A DNA stretch of 64,000 bases from the NCBI GenBank assembly GCA_965216255.1, contig OZ244148.1, positions 5,332,001-5,396,000 on the forward strand, given 5' to 3'. Below the pieces are notes generated by a model. It worked only from the letters and a program-made list of their open reading frames with translations, did not search any database and had not been told where the DNA came from. Every line of letters begins with the position of its first letter. Position 1 is the first letter of the stretch. Shown in pieces: positions 27,090 through 36,011 of this stretch. Made by a program: the position numbers and the translations under genes. Origin of the DNA: G965216255 sp965216255. Its GTDB lineage: Bacteria; Bacteroidota; Rhodothermia; Rhodothermales; Bin80.

Positions 27090-28235
27090 GTGGTCGGAGA
27101 GTGCGACGGCGGCTCTATGTCCTCGGACGCAGGTTTGTTGCAGTTACGGGAGGCCGATCGGGTATTAGGCGTCATTGGCCGCTTTGCTGCCGGTTTCACG
27201 GATCACCGTAATCCCCGCAGGGTCGAGCATTCCTTGGAAGCGATGCTCAGGCAACGTGTCTACGGGATATGCTTGGGCTACGAAGACGTGAACGACCACG
27301 ACCACCTGCGGGACGATGCTGTGTTGGCCATGGGCGCGGGCTGCGAAGATGTGACGGGTACGCACCGGGTACGGGAACGCGATCAAGGGCATCCGCTGGC
27401 GGCTTCCAGTACACTGATCCGACTGGATCTCGGCTCAAAGGAAACGGCCGCATCGCATAGATAAAAGCGCATCGTAGCGGATCCTGAAGAGAGCGACACC
27501 ATGCTCTCGGACTTGTTCATGGATATAACGCACGAACAGCCAGAGCATATCGTATTGGATCTCGATGCTACAGATGATCCGACTCATGGCAAGCAGGAGG
27601 GGAGCTTTTGTCATGGATACTATGGTCGTTATTGCTACTTACCGCTGTATATCGTTAGCGGAATGCATGTGTTGACATCTCGTCTGGGCCCCTCCAACAT
27701 TGACGCATCCAAGGGTGCCACAGAGGAGTTAGCACAGGTGGTAGCGCGTATCCGTGCGCGGTGGCCGCACGTGCCCATCTGGATTCGTGGAGACGCAGGC
27801 TTTTGCCGCGAAGATATCATGGCATGGTGCGAAGCGCAGGGCCTGCACTATATCTTGGGTCTGGCTCGCAATAAGCGGCTGAAGGGCATAGTTGATGAGG
27901 CTATGCAGTAGAGTAAGGCAACATGCGAGGCCAGCGGGCAGCCTTCGCGGCGCTTCCGCAGCTTCGAGTACCAAACGAAGGAGAGCTGGAGCTGTGCTCG
28001 GCGCGTGGTAGCCAAGGCGGGATGGCTGCCTGGACCGCGCGGCTATAACGCGCGATTCGTGGTCACCAATTTTAGTGAAGGCGTGTGCGACGCTCGCACG
28101 CTATGCGAGGATATGTATTGCGCGCATGGAGAACCGACTCAAGCAGCAGCAGCTTACCCTGTTCGTTTAGCGAACCTCTACGTCCGTGATGCAGAGCAAC
28201 CAGCTGCGCCTGTACTTCTGCCAATATCCTGATGA
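27090..28235 (+). pseudogene. IS1380-family transposase pseudogene
   Basis: The N-terminal part reads VGECDGGSMSSDAGLLQLRE, then RVEHSLEAMLRQRVYGICLG and YEDVNDHDHLRDD, typical of IS1380. The catalytic region has IVLDLDATDDPTHGKQEG, then YCYLPLYI and WIRGDAGFCREDIMAWCE, and the C-terminal part has ARFVVTNF and LTLFV. Breaks include a stop after about 124 codons (27462-27464), a further stop at 27909-27911 and frame changes near 27960 and 28160. It is inactive. No inverted repeats were found at its edges. Confidence 0.78.
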
Positions 28236-28748
28236 CCACCATCAAGGTTTATGGCTTGCAGGACACAGCAATGGCTAAGGCGCAGTGCGCTACTCTCCGA
28301 GTGCGGCTGCTTAAGATTGCAGCAGTGGTCGTGGTAAGCGTACGCCGTCTCCGCCTGTTCTTGCCCGAGGCATATCCATGGCAGCAACTGTTCTCTTGCG
28401 TGCTTAGCAACCTGCGTGGCGCTGGGCACGCCACCACGGTCGCCTCACCTCCATAGCCACTTCCTGGCCCGACCTATTCCAGAGATTGATAGACTCCGCT
28501 TTGGGGCGCTGGACACGTGTATCCAAGAAGCACGGGTACGCGAACAAACGCTCTGATTCCCCCTTCGAAGTGTGCCCAAAACAGCGCTTACTACCGCCGA
28601 CTAAACGCTCCAGACGGCGGGAATCAGCATTCGCGTTCCCAGACCGTGACCCATTGCCTACAGTCACCTCGACTCATCGCGATGCAAGACCCTGGTGAGC
28701 GATGCGGGTTAGCGCTCATTTACGCGCGGATGTGCGTGATACCCTCAG
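28236..28748. other. remnant DNA after the IS1380 transposase
   Basis: The first part still resembles the IS1380 C-terminus in scattered frames. The remainder, up to the DUF1080 pseudogene, shows nothing I can name. Confidence 0.3.
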
Positions 28749-29206
28749 TACGACAACTTCGAACTTGTGCTCGAATGGAAGATTTCGCCAGGCGGCAACA
28801 GTGGTGCCATATTCCGCGTCAGCGAATATCATGACTATCCATGGCTGACAGGACCGCAGTAACAAATACTGGATGATACCACACATCCCAATGCCCTGGA
28901 AGGCCCGGATCGCCATGCCGGCGCCAACTACGATATGCACCCACCTTCCAACAACGCGGTTAGGCCCGTAGGAGAATGGAATGCGGCGCGCATTGTGGTA
29001 CGAGGCGCGTAAGTGGAGCCCTGGCTAAACGGCGAAATGATCGTGTCCCATGCGTTATGGAGCGATGACAGGAACGCGCGGACCGCGAAGAGCAAGTGAA
29101 TTGACATGCCTGACTATGGAATGAACGAAAGTGGTCACATCTGCCTGCAGGATCACGGTGATCCGGTTTGGTTCCGGAACATCCGCATCAGGTGTCTCGT
29201 CGCGAC
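28749..29206 (+). pseudogene. 3-keto-glycoside hydrolase (DUF1080) pseudogene, N-terminally truncated
   Basis: The translation is clearly a DUF1080/3-keto-disaccharide hydrolase lectin-like domain: YDNFELVLEWKISPGGNSGA, then PNALEGPDRHAGANYDMHPP, RPVGEWNAARIVV, EPWLNGEMIVSHAL and HICLQDHGDPVWFRNIRI. In-frame stops replace expected residues after LTGPQ, after VVRGA and later near 29070-29100. The signal peptide and first strands are missing. It converges on the PQQ dehydrogenase gene. It is related to the DUF1080 domain of the gene at 36-37 kb. Confidence 0.78.
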
Positions 29207-29212
29207 TCCATT

Positions 29213-31345
29213 CTAATCGATAGGATCGGGCAGGGCAAAGGCCACATACGAATCGCCAGACTTCGTTCCCATCTTGCCGCCGCCTGCGGCAATGACGACG
29301 AATTGCCGGCCGTTCAAGGTGTAGGTTGCCGGCGTGGCATAGCCGCCGGCCGGAAGCTGGGCTTCCCAGAGAACGGCTCCGGTTTTCTTGTCAAAGGCCC
29401 GGAAGCGCTCGTCTTTTGATGCTGCTATGAACAGAAGGCCGCCAGCCGTGACGACAGGCCCGCCGTAGTTCTCTGTGCCCGTTGGTGGAAGGCCGCGCGC
29501 AGTGAGCTCAGGTAACTCACCCAGTGGGACAGTCCATTCGTATTGGCCCGTATGTAGGTTGATCGCATTGAGCGTGCCCCACGGAGGTTTGACCGCGGGA
29601 TAACCATCCTGGTCAAAGAATCTGTTGTAGCCCGTATGCCCGTAGGGTGATCCCGCGAATATCCGGCCCATCCGGGAGTCGGATTCCTGAAGGGCCCCTT
29701 GCTCGCGATCCCACAGGAAATCGACGATGCCGGAGATCTCGGTTTCCGTCAGGAATCCAAATGAGGGCATGAATCCCAAGCCCTGTCGGATCTGGTCGGC
29801 AACCTGTTCCTCGGACACGCGATCGGGCAGGCCAATCAGTGATGGATAAGTTCCGTTCGAACTCCCCTCCATGGCAATCCCGTGGCACCCGGCACAGTAC
29901 GATGCGTATAGGCCGCTGCCTTTACCGGAAGCCTCGGGGTCGAGTTCGACCATGGTGAGTATCCACGCCATCTCGTTGCTATTAACGTAGAGCGTCCCCG
30001 TCGTTGGATCGTACCCCGCACCGCCCCACTCGGCTCCGCCGTCAAACCCGGGGAAGATCATGGTACCCTGCATGCTCGGTGGCACAAACTGGCCGTTCGA
30101 ACGCGTCTGAAGGAAACGTTCCCGGACGTAAGCGTGCGATTCAGGCGATAGATCGGTGATATCCGCTTCCTCGAAACGCTGGCGCGCGAAGGGGGCAGGG
30201 GTGGTGGGAAGACGCTGCGTCGGCCAGGCCACCTCTCCTCTGAGGTCTGAAGGTGGAAAATCATGCTCCTCAACGGGAAAGAGGGGCTCTCCCGTATCCC
30301 GGTCCAGCAGAAACAGGTGTCCGCTCTTGGTAACCTGTGCCACAGCGTCACGCTGCCTGCCGCCGCGCTGGATGGAGACCAGGTTCGGTGGCGCCGGCAG
30401 ATCGCGGTCCCAGATGTCATGGCGCACGACTTGGTAATGCCATATCCGCTCGCCAGTCCGGGCATTGAGTGCCAGAACAGAGTTCGCAAACAGGTTCTTG
30501 CCCTTCCTGTTACCGCCCCAGAAGTCAAATGCCGCGGAGCCAGTCGGAGCAAAGACGATGCCCCGGTCATCGTCCAGGCTTAGGCCGGTCCATGCATTGG
30601 CACCGCCGGCACGCAAATAGGCTTCGGGCGGCCACGTCTCGTATCCAACCTCTCCGGGCTGCGGAATGGTATGAAAGATCCATTTCATTTCACCGCTACG
30701 GACATCATAGGCGCGGATGTGGCCGGGAGCCGACATTGGGCCTTCGGAAACGGAGCTGCCCTGGATGAGAAGATTCTTATAGACAATACCGGGGGTGCGC
30801 GCCCCTACGGATAGCCCTGTCACGTCACGCCCGAGACCATCACGCAGGTCCAGGGAACCGTCCGTGCCGAAGGTGGAAACCGGCTGGCCCGTGGCCGCAT
30901 GCAGCGCGAACAGCTTGGGACCGGCCGCAAGAAAAATGCGGGCCGCGTGGGTCTTGTCGCCAGCCCAGTAAGCTACGCCCCTACTGATGCCAGGCCCTTC
31001 CAGAACAGTCCCGGACTCGAAGGGATCAAAGGACCAAAGCTGCTTTCCCGTGGCCGCATGCAGCGCGAAGGCCTTGATGCGAGGTGACGTGGCGTAAAGA
31101 ACCGAATCAATGACGATGGGATTGCATTGAATCTGCGTACGCCCGGTTTTGTCACTGTCGCCCGAGGCATAGACCCACGCAACTTCAAGGCTTGCCACAT
31201 TGTCGCGGTTTATCTGGTCAAGCGAGGAATAATGGCTGCTCGTGTTGTCGCCCAGATAGACGGACCAAGTGGTAAATGCATCGTCGTTTGCATCGGGTGC
31301 AGTGCAACTGCAGACAAAGACTATTATCAGAAGCTGGCACCGCAT
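29213..31345 (-). CDS. PQQ-dependent dehydrogenase with inserted cytochrome c, lipoprotein
   Basis: The start at 31345 gives a lipoprotein signal (MRCQLLIIVFVCSC) and a 710-residue product; a longer upstream frame has no protein-like features. The beta-propeller resembles quinoprotein glucose/quinate-type dehydrogenases (SSLDQINRDNVASLEVAWVY, TPGIVYKNLLIQG, HYQVVRHDIWDRDLPAPPNL, GTENYGGPVVTAGGLLFI). At about residue 482 a c-type heme site CAGCH is inserted, with MPSFGFLTETEISGIVDFLW supplying the possible Met ligand. It probably oxidises a sugar or alcohol in the periplasm and passes electrons to its own heme. It is the last gene of the minus-strand set but is separated by about 700 bp, so it may have its own promoter. 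Confidence 0.88.
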   Translation of the reverse strand: MRCQLLIIVFVCSCTAPDANDDAFTTWSVYLGDNTSSHYSSLDQINRDNVASLEVAWVYASGDSDKTGRTQIQCNPIVIDSVLYATSPRIKAFALHAATGKQLWSFDPFESGTVLEGPGISRGVAYWAGDKTHAARIFLAAGPKLFALHAATGQPVSTFGTDGSLDLRDGLGRDVTGLSVGARTPGIVYKNLLIQGSSVSEGPMSAPGHIRAYDVRSGEMKWIFHTIPQPGEVGYETWPPEAYLRAGGANAWTGLSLDDDRGIVFAPTGSAAFDFWGGNRKGKNLFANSVLALNARTGERIWHYQVVRHDIWDRDLPAPPNLVSIQRGGRQRDAVAQVTKSGHLFLLDRDTGEPLFPVEEHDFPPSDLRGEVAWPTQRLPTTPAPFARQRFEEADITDLSPESHAYVRERFLQTRSNGQFVPPSMQGTMIFPGFDGGAEWGGAGYDPTTGTLYVNSNEMAWILTMVELDPEASGKGSGLYASYCAGCHGIAMEGSSNGTYPSLIGLPDRVSEEQVADQIRQGLGFMPSFGFLTETEISGIVDFLWDREQGALQESDSRMGRIFAGSPYGHTGYNRFFDQDGYPAVKPPWGTLNAINLHTGQYEWTVPLGELPELTARGLPPTGTENYGGPVVTAGGLLFIAASKDERFRAFDKKTGAVLWEAQLPAGGYATPATYTLNGRQFVVIAAGGGKMGTKSGDSYVAFALPDPID

Positions 31346-32046
31346 TGGACGGTTTGCTGGTCCAACATTGTCAGTAACTGCAAGATAGCCATATGGCACG
31401 TACGGCGCGCGGCCGTGGCCCCGCCGGCCATTGCCCGATGTCAACTGTGGCATCGAATGTGTGATGATATGCAGCTCACGGCAGGTTGGTACTGGGGCTG
31501 CAGCCGGCAACGTCCAGGTTCTGTTATTCCGTGACCACGACGGGTCGGGCTTCCGGTACCGAAATCTCAGCCGCTGCACCGGGGGACAATTGTAGGCCCG
31601 GGCGCTGGACGGTTTGAATATCGGGCTCAGGAGCACGGGGGCGATCGAAATCGTTGCCAGCCGCTGCCGCGCAGCGCTACCGAGAGCCCAGGGGCAGTTG
31701 CAAACGTGCTGCCGGGTCACCGAATAGGCCCCCGAGCCATGCTCGCATGGCAATGGTGCAGCAAGCAGCGCTGCACGCCGCAATAGCGACCTCGTGCAAG
31801 CTTGCAGAATGCATCGTGTTTGGCGGTTCCATGCCGCGCGGTGCCCCCGGAAGGGGCGTAGCTTGTCCATGGTAGCCAGACGGGGTCGCCCTGATCATGC
31901 CCTTAATATTCCGAGACCAGCCCATGGACAGCGCCATGCGCAACAAGGCATGGGCAACGCTCTTGGTCTTGCCAAGTAGCAAATACGTAACGACAGGCCA
32001 TCCGTCCAGGCAGGGCGCGCAAGGAGCGGGCCAGTTGTACGGAGCA
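31346..32046. other. 700-bp intergenic region upstream of the PQQ dehydrogenase
   Basis: No credible gene is present on either strand. It should contain the promoter of the PQQ dehydrogenase and the 3' end signals of the lactonase operon, but no strong hairpin or promoter motif stood out. Confidence 0.35.
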
Positions 32047-33051
32047 TTACGCCTTCGTCCCCAGGCGCATGCGAAGCAGGTACATGTCGGCCGTAACAAA
32101 AAGTGAAGCCCCATCTTCGCCGAAGGCGCAATTGGAAGTGGCCTGCGTGGTAAGCAGGGTGCCGAGGTGTTTTCCCTCCGGGGACAAGACCAGTACGCCA
32201 CCAGGACCGGTTGCGTAGAGGTTGCCGCGCTTATCGACCTTTAGTCCGTCGGGAAGTCCCTTGAGCCCCCGATCGACGAGGTACGTAGCGTCAAAAAACA
32301 CGCGTCCGTTTGCGAGCAGACCATCTGATCCGACGTCGTACGCCATCCAGATGGCATGAGTGGGGTCGGAATTGGCGACATAAAACGTCGTTTCGTCCGG
32401 AGAAAAAGCAATTCCATTGGGGCGGGAGAGCTCGCGCGTCAGCAGCGTCACATCGCCACTTGCCGAGAGCCGGTATACTCCTTGAAAATCGATTTCCTTT
32501 GCCGGATCCTCCATGTTTCCGGCAAGGCCGTAGGGAGGGTCCGTGAAGTACAAATTGCCGCTGGAATGGTATACGAGATCGTTGGGACTGTTGAAACGAG
32601 CACCCTCAAAGGAATCTGCTAGCGTGACGTAGGACGGCGATGCCGCCGACAGGTCGCCTGCCAGGCGCGCAATGCGCCGGTCTCCGTGCTGGGCCAGCAC
32701 CAGCCTGCCCCCACTATCAAGGACGAGGCCGTTTGAACCGACTTCGCCCTCCCGCGCCGCGGTGCCGGTGTAGCCGGAAGGCTGAAGAAAGAGCCGTATC
32801 CCCTCATCCTGCTGCCACCGGAAAATGGCATTTAAAGGTATGTCAGAAAACAGGAGGTAACCGCCATCCGGGACCCAGACCGGGCCTTCAGACCAATCGA
32901 AGCCTTCGGCCAGAATTTCGAACCTGGATTCCGGCGCGACCAGCAGGTCAAGTGCAGGATCAAGGCGATCCACACTTCCCATCAATGTCGGTTCCGGTGC
33001 TTCTTGACACGCAGCGAGATACATGGTGCAGCTCAGCAACAAGAATCGCAA
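32047..33051 (-). CDS. SMP-30/gluconolactonase-family lipoprotein
   Basis: This 334-residue protein has a lipobox at Cys15 (MYLAAC) and an SMP-30/regucalcin beta-propeller. Metal-site-type motifs are visible: EGFDWSEGPVWVPDG (Glu), ARFNSPNDLVYHSSG (Asn), SRPNGIAFSPDE (Asn), and LKGLPDGLKVDKRGNLYATG (Asp). Family members hydrolyse sugar lactones. Beside a sugar dehydrogenase and a cytochrome c, the likely job is opening the lactone made by oxidation outside the cytoplasm. It starts 26 bp after the cytochrome c gene, so the two are probably co-transcribed. The exact substrate is unknown. Confidence 0.88.
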   Translation of the reverse strand: MRFLLLSCTMYLAACQEAPEPTLMGSVDRLDPALDLLVAPESRFEILAEGFDWSEGPVWVPDGGYLLFSDIPLNAIFRWQQDEGIRLFLQPSGYTGTAAREGEVGSNGLVLDSGGRLVLAQHGDRRIARLAGDLSAASPSYVTLADSFEGARFNSPNDLVYHSSGNLYFTDPPYGLAGNMEDPAKEIDFQGVYRLSASGDVTLLTRELSRPNGIAFSPDETTFYVANSDPTHAIWMAYDVGSDGLLANGRVFFDATYLVDRGLKGLPDGLKVDKRGNLYATGPGGVLVLSPEGKHLGTLLTTQATSNCAFGEDGASLFVTADMYLLRMRLGTKA

Positions 33052-33077
33052 GGACGTTGGCTTCGGTTTGCCGGGTG

Positions 33078-33593
33078 CTACGGTGCACCGGTGGTGTCAG
33101 GCGGTGCGAGCAGGTACTCCAAGGACCCCGGAATTCCCTGGTTTGCGGCGTCAGAAAGCTCACCCGCTGTCCATGGCTGGGTGCGCTGATGCGTGGCCTC
33201 GCGAACGAGGGCGACTTCGTCTGAATTCACGGCAGACGCTGCGTTTCCCCAAGCATCTCTAATGTAGCTAAGTAGGGCAGCAATTTCATCGTCGCTAAGA
33301 AAGGCTTTCCAGGGCGGCATCGCCCCGCTGTATACCAGGCCTTGTACCTCGACTTCTCCCATAATGCCGTCTAGCACCAGACGAATGAGCACGCCTTTGT
33401 CACCGGTCACCCATTTCGTTTTCGCAAGAGGCGGAAAAACGCCCGCTATACCGCCACCGTCAACTTGGTGGCAGGACATGCATCTGGACAAATAAATGGA
33501 CTCCCCGTCATCCGGTGGATCCTTGCCCGTAGCGAGGGCGGCAACACCCAGGAATGCGATCGATACACTGACCAGGAATGTTGATCCGTTCAT
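33078..33593 (-). CDS. periplasmic c-type cytochrome
   Basis: A signal peptide (MNGSTFLVSVSIAFLGVAAL) leads to a single heme site CMSCH at residues 38-42 and a probable Met ligand in VYSGAMPPWKAFL followed by SDDEIAALLSYIRDAWG, the usual class I cytochrome c ending. An extra about 45 C-terminal residues are not recognised. It lies between the lactonase and the DUF1080-ThuA-dehydrogenase gene with short gaps, which suggests an electron acceptor for the sugar dehydrogenases. At 171 residues it is somewhat longer than a minimal cytochrome c. Confidence 0.87.
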   Translation of the reverse strand: MNGSTFLVSVSIAFLGVAALATGKDPPDDGESIYLSRCMSCHQVDGGGIAGVFPPLAKTKWVTGDKGVLIRLVLDGIMGEVEVQGLVYSGAMPPWKAFLSDDEIAALLSYIRDAWGNAASAVNSDEVALVREATHQRTQPWTAGELSDAANQGIPGSLEYLLAPPDTTGAP

Positions 33594-33629
33594 GGCTGGG
33601 ATACGTATAGCAAGAAAAAGGGCGCGTTG

Positions 33630-36011
33630 TCAGGGAAGCTTGCCGGCTGAAATCCTCAACGCATCCGAACGCCTCACGGCACCGGCTGGGTCTGTTACGA
33701 CTAGCCGTAGCGTATAATGTCCTGCTCTCCTGTACGTATGGGACAATGCGGGATCGGCGCCTGTGGCTCCGTCTCCGAAATCCCATTGAGACTGGAGGGC
33801 ATCCGCATCGGGATCCGTAGATTGGGATCCGTCAAAATGAAAGCGCAGCGGATTCGCCCCGTCCGGCCTGGCGGAAGCTTCGCCGGCCGGAGTACGGTTA
33901 TCTTCTATCCAACGGTAGCGCATAACACGGGCGTTGGGGCCCACATCAGAGAAGCGCTCGAATTCCGCCACATAAAGACTTCCGTCCGGTCCGAGCTCCA
34001 TGGAAATGGGTGCCGTGCGCGAAAGCGACTCGAAGGTTCGAATATTGACAAGTCGTTTAGCAGGAAGGGAAATGGAGGGCGGAATCTTGCGCATATCACG
34101 CTCCCTGTTATTCTCGAACTCGCCGTCCACGACGTCGACAACTTTGATCCAGCGGCGTGCCCAGTCAAACACAAAAAGTTTGCCCTGCAACAGCTCCGGA
34201 AACGCGCCGGGTCCCGAATGCCGGTATACCGGGCCTACCGTGGCGCTCCGCCCGCCGGACTCATACGTGTATTCCCAGACGGGTGGGACATAGTTGGCGA
34301 TCATGTCCGGCATCCATTCGTTGTAAAACAGGCGCCCTAGTGTTCTGGGCCAACCAAAATTGTCGCCCCCTTCTTCGGAGACGTTATACTCGTCGTAGTC
34401 GAAGGCCGCGTCCGGCCCGACAACGCCTATGTACAGGGCCCCGGTCTCGCTGTCAAGCTTGAAGCGGTACGGGTTGCGCAGGCCGTACGCGTAAATTCCC
34501 CATCGAACACCAGGCTCGCCAAAGAAGGGGTTGTCTGTCGGAATAGAGCCATCTTTGTGGATGCGCAAAATCTTGCCCCGGAGATCCTGCAGGTTCTGCG
34601 CAGATCTCTCCGAGTCCACCAGCCGTGACCAGTGGTATCCACTCAGGGCATGCTCTTCCTGGAAGGCGTCGAGCCTGCTTTCGGTTAGCTCCCAGCCAGG
34701 ACGCACTTCCGACATGCCGGTATCGCCCGTTGAAACCAGCAGCGTATGGTCCGAACCCCATTCAAGGTCGCCTCCCTGGTGGCAGCACGTGGGCTCTGCT
34801 GGAACGCGGAGCCGCACATGCTCCCCGGTCAAGGCGCCGTCTCGGTATTTAAAGCGCGACAACAGATTGATGAAGGTCGCCGGTTCCGCGTAATACAGAT
34901 AGACAAAGGGCTCTCCGTCATAAAAGTTGGGATCCACTTCTATCCCGTACAGGCCGTGCTCGATATTGGTTGGATCCGTCGTCGCTATTTGGGCGATCTG
35001 TCGTACCTCTGCTGTTTCGCCGCCGTACCGATGAACCTTCCCACGGAGTTCGGCAATCCACATGTTTCCCCTTTCGTCAACGGCAATGTCGTCTGGTAAG
35101 ACCTTGTCGGCAATAACTTCCTTGATGCGCTGGCCCGAATAGTCTGCCTCCAGACGTCCGGCAGCCATGCGTAGCCCCTGCAGCACGTGTTGAAGAAACG
35201 CCGGTGTCCTCCAGACATCGGCAAAGTGGCCGAGCTTCGTGACGAAACCCCGTCCGCTGCCGTGGTTCCGTATCCAGGAGATCGGATAGCCATTGCCTTC
35301 CTTACCCGCAGGATCGTCTACGCGGATAACCGACTCCGTGTCGAGCGGCAGAAGAACCCGCGCATTCCAGCGTGGGTTTTCGTCCAGCACGTATATTTCG
35401 TCGCGTATCCAGAAGCCGTCGACAAAGTGCCTAACGGCGTCGTTTTCGGGCTCGTCTACCGAAATACGCACGCTTTGTGTCCACGAATGTGATACGAAGA
35501 GGCCGCCGCCGACCATTTCACGGTAGTTGTCCCAGTCGTAGAGTGCATCCAGGCCAGCATGGGTTACGGCCACACCCTTACCCTGGCGCAGACAGCCCGT
35601 GATGGCAGCCCGCTGTGCTTTGGTAATGGTGGGGCCTTCCTTTTGGGGCAGCTCCGGCCGCATTGAACCGCTGAAGGAAAGCGTACCGCCGGCAAGCTCT
35701 AGTGTGCCTTCGACTCCGTTGCCCCTGCGCGAAGCCCGGCCTGTGGCGACACCGAGTTCGCCGGCATCGAAGCTAAAAGCTAGCGCGGCCGAGTCCACGT
35801 CAATTTCCGTGAGGGGCATCGTTCTGTCAGGAAACGCAATAGCCCCGGTCGCCGGATCGTTAATGGACCGCGTGGCCTCGGCGGTGCCCTCTGGCGTAGT
35901 CATGTCAATGGTCCAGGCGAGCGGAATAAAGGCGGATGTACGCATTCCCTTTAAGGGAATCGTCATGTCGGATACTTCCACCGCGCCCGAGAGATGTTCG
36001 CCATCAAGCAC
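33630..36011 (-). CDS. C-terminal part of split DUF1080-ThuA-sugar dehydrogenase-PKD protein
   Basis: The annotated GTG start is probably not real: the frame continues the upstream gene after a one-base shift in the CCC at 36047-36049. Residues about 1-130 are the rest of a beta-rich insert. About 130-270 complete a ThuA-like domain (GVAVTHAGLDALYDWDNYRE, SWIRNHGSGRGFVTKLGH). About 285-690 form a PQQ glucose/sorbosone-dehydrogenase propeller (VLPDDIAVDERGNMWIAEL, HGLYGIEVDPNFYD, CCHQGGDLEWG, DLRGKILRIHKDG, YGLRNPYRFKLD, EEGGDNFGWPRTLG). The end is a PKD domain (FDGSQSTDPDADALQSQWDF, GHYTLRLVVTDPAG). It lacks a signal peptide of its own, which supports the single-gene reading. Confidence 0.82.
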   Translation of the reverse strand: MLDGEHLSGAVEVSDMTIPLKGMRTSAFIPLAWTIDMTTPEGTAEATRSINDPATGAIAFPDRTMPLTEIDVDSAALAFSFDAGELGVATGRASRRGNGVEGTLELAGGTLSFSGSMRPELPQKEGPTITKAQRAAITGCLRQGKGVAVTHAGLDALYDWDNYREMVGGGLFVSHSWTQSVRISVDEPENDAVRHFVDGFWIRDEIYVLDENPRWNARVLLPLDTESVIRVDDPAGKEGNGYPISWIRNHGSGRGFVTKLGHFADVWRTPAFLQHVLQGLRMAAGRLEADYSGQRIKEVIADKVLPDDIAVDERGNMWIAELRGKVHRYGGETAEVRQIAQIATTDPTNIEHGLYGIEVDPNFYDGEPFVYLYYAEPATFINLLSRFKYRDGALTGEHVRLRVPAEPTCCHQGGDLEWGSDHTLLVSTGDTGMSEVRPGWELTESRLDAFQEEHALSGYHWSRLVDSERSAQNLQDLRGKILRIHKDGSIPTDNPFFGEPGVRWGIYAYGLRNPYRFKLDSETGALYIGVVGPDAAFDYDEYNVSEEGGDNFGWPRTLGRLFYNEWMPDMIANYVPPVWEYTYESGGRSATVGPVYRHSGPGAFPELLQGKLFVFDWARRWIKVVDVVDGEFENNRERDMRKIPPSISLPAKRLVNIRTFESLSRTAPISMELGPDGSLYVAEFERFSDVGPNARVMRYRWIEDNRTPAGEASARPDGANPLRFHFDGSQSTDPDADALQSQWDFGDGATGADPALSHTYRRAGHYTLRLVVTDPAGAVRRSDALRISAGKLP

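Noticed and set aside
31677..32201. Minus-strand frame overlapping the end of the lactonase gene
   Set aside because: It overlaps a well-supported gene in another frame and has no protein-like features.
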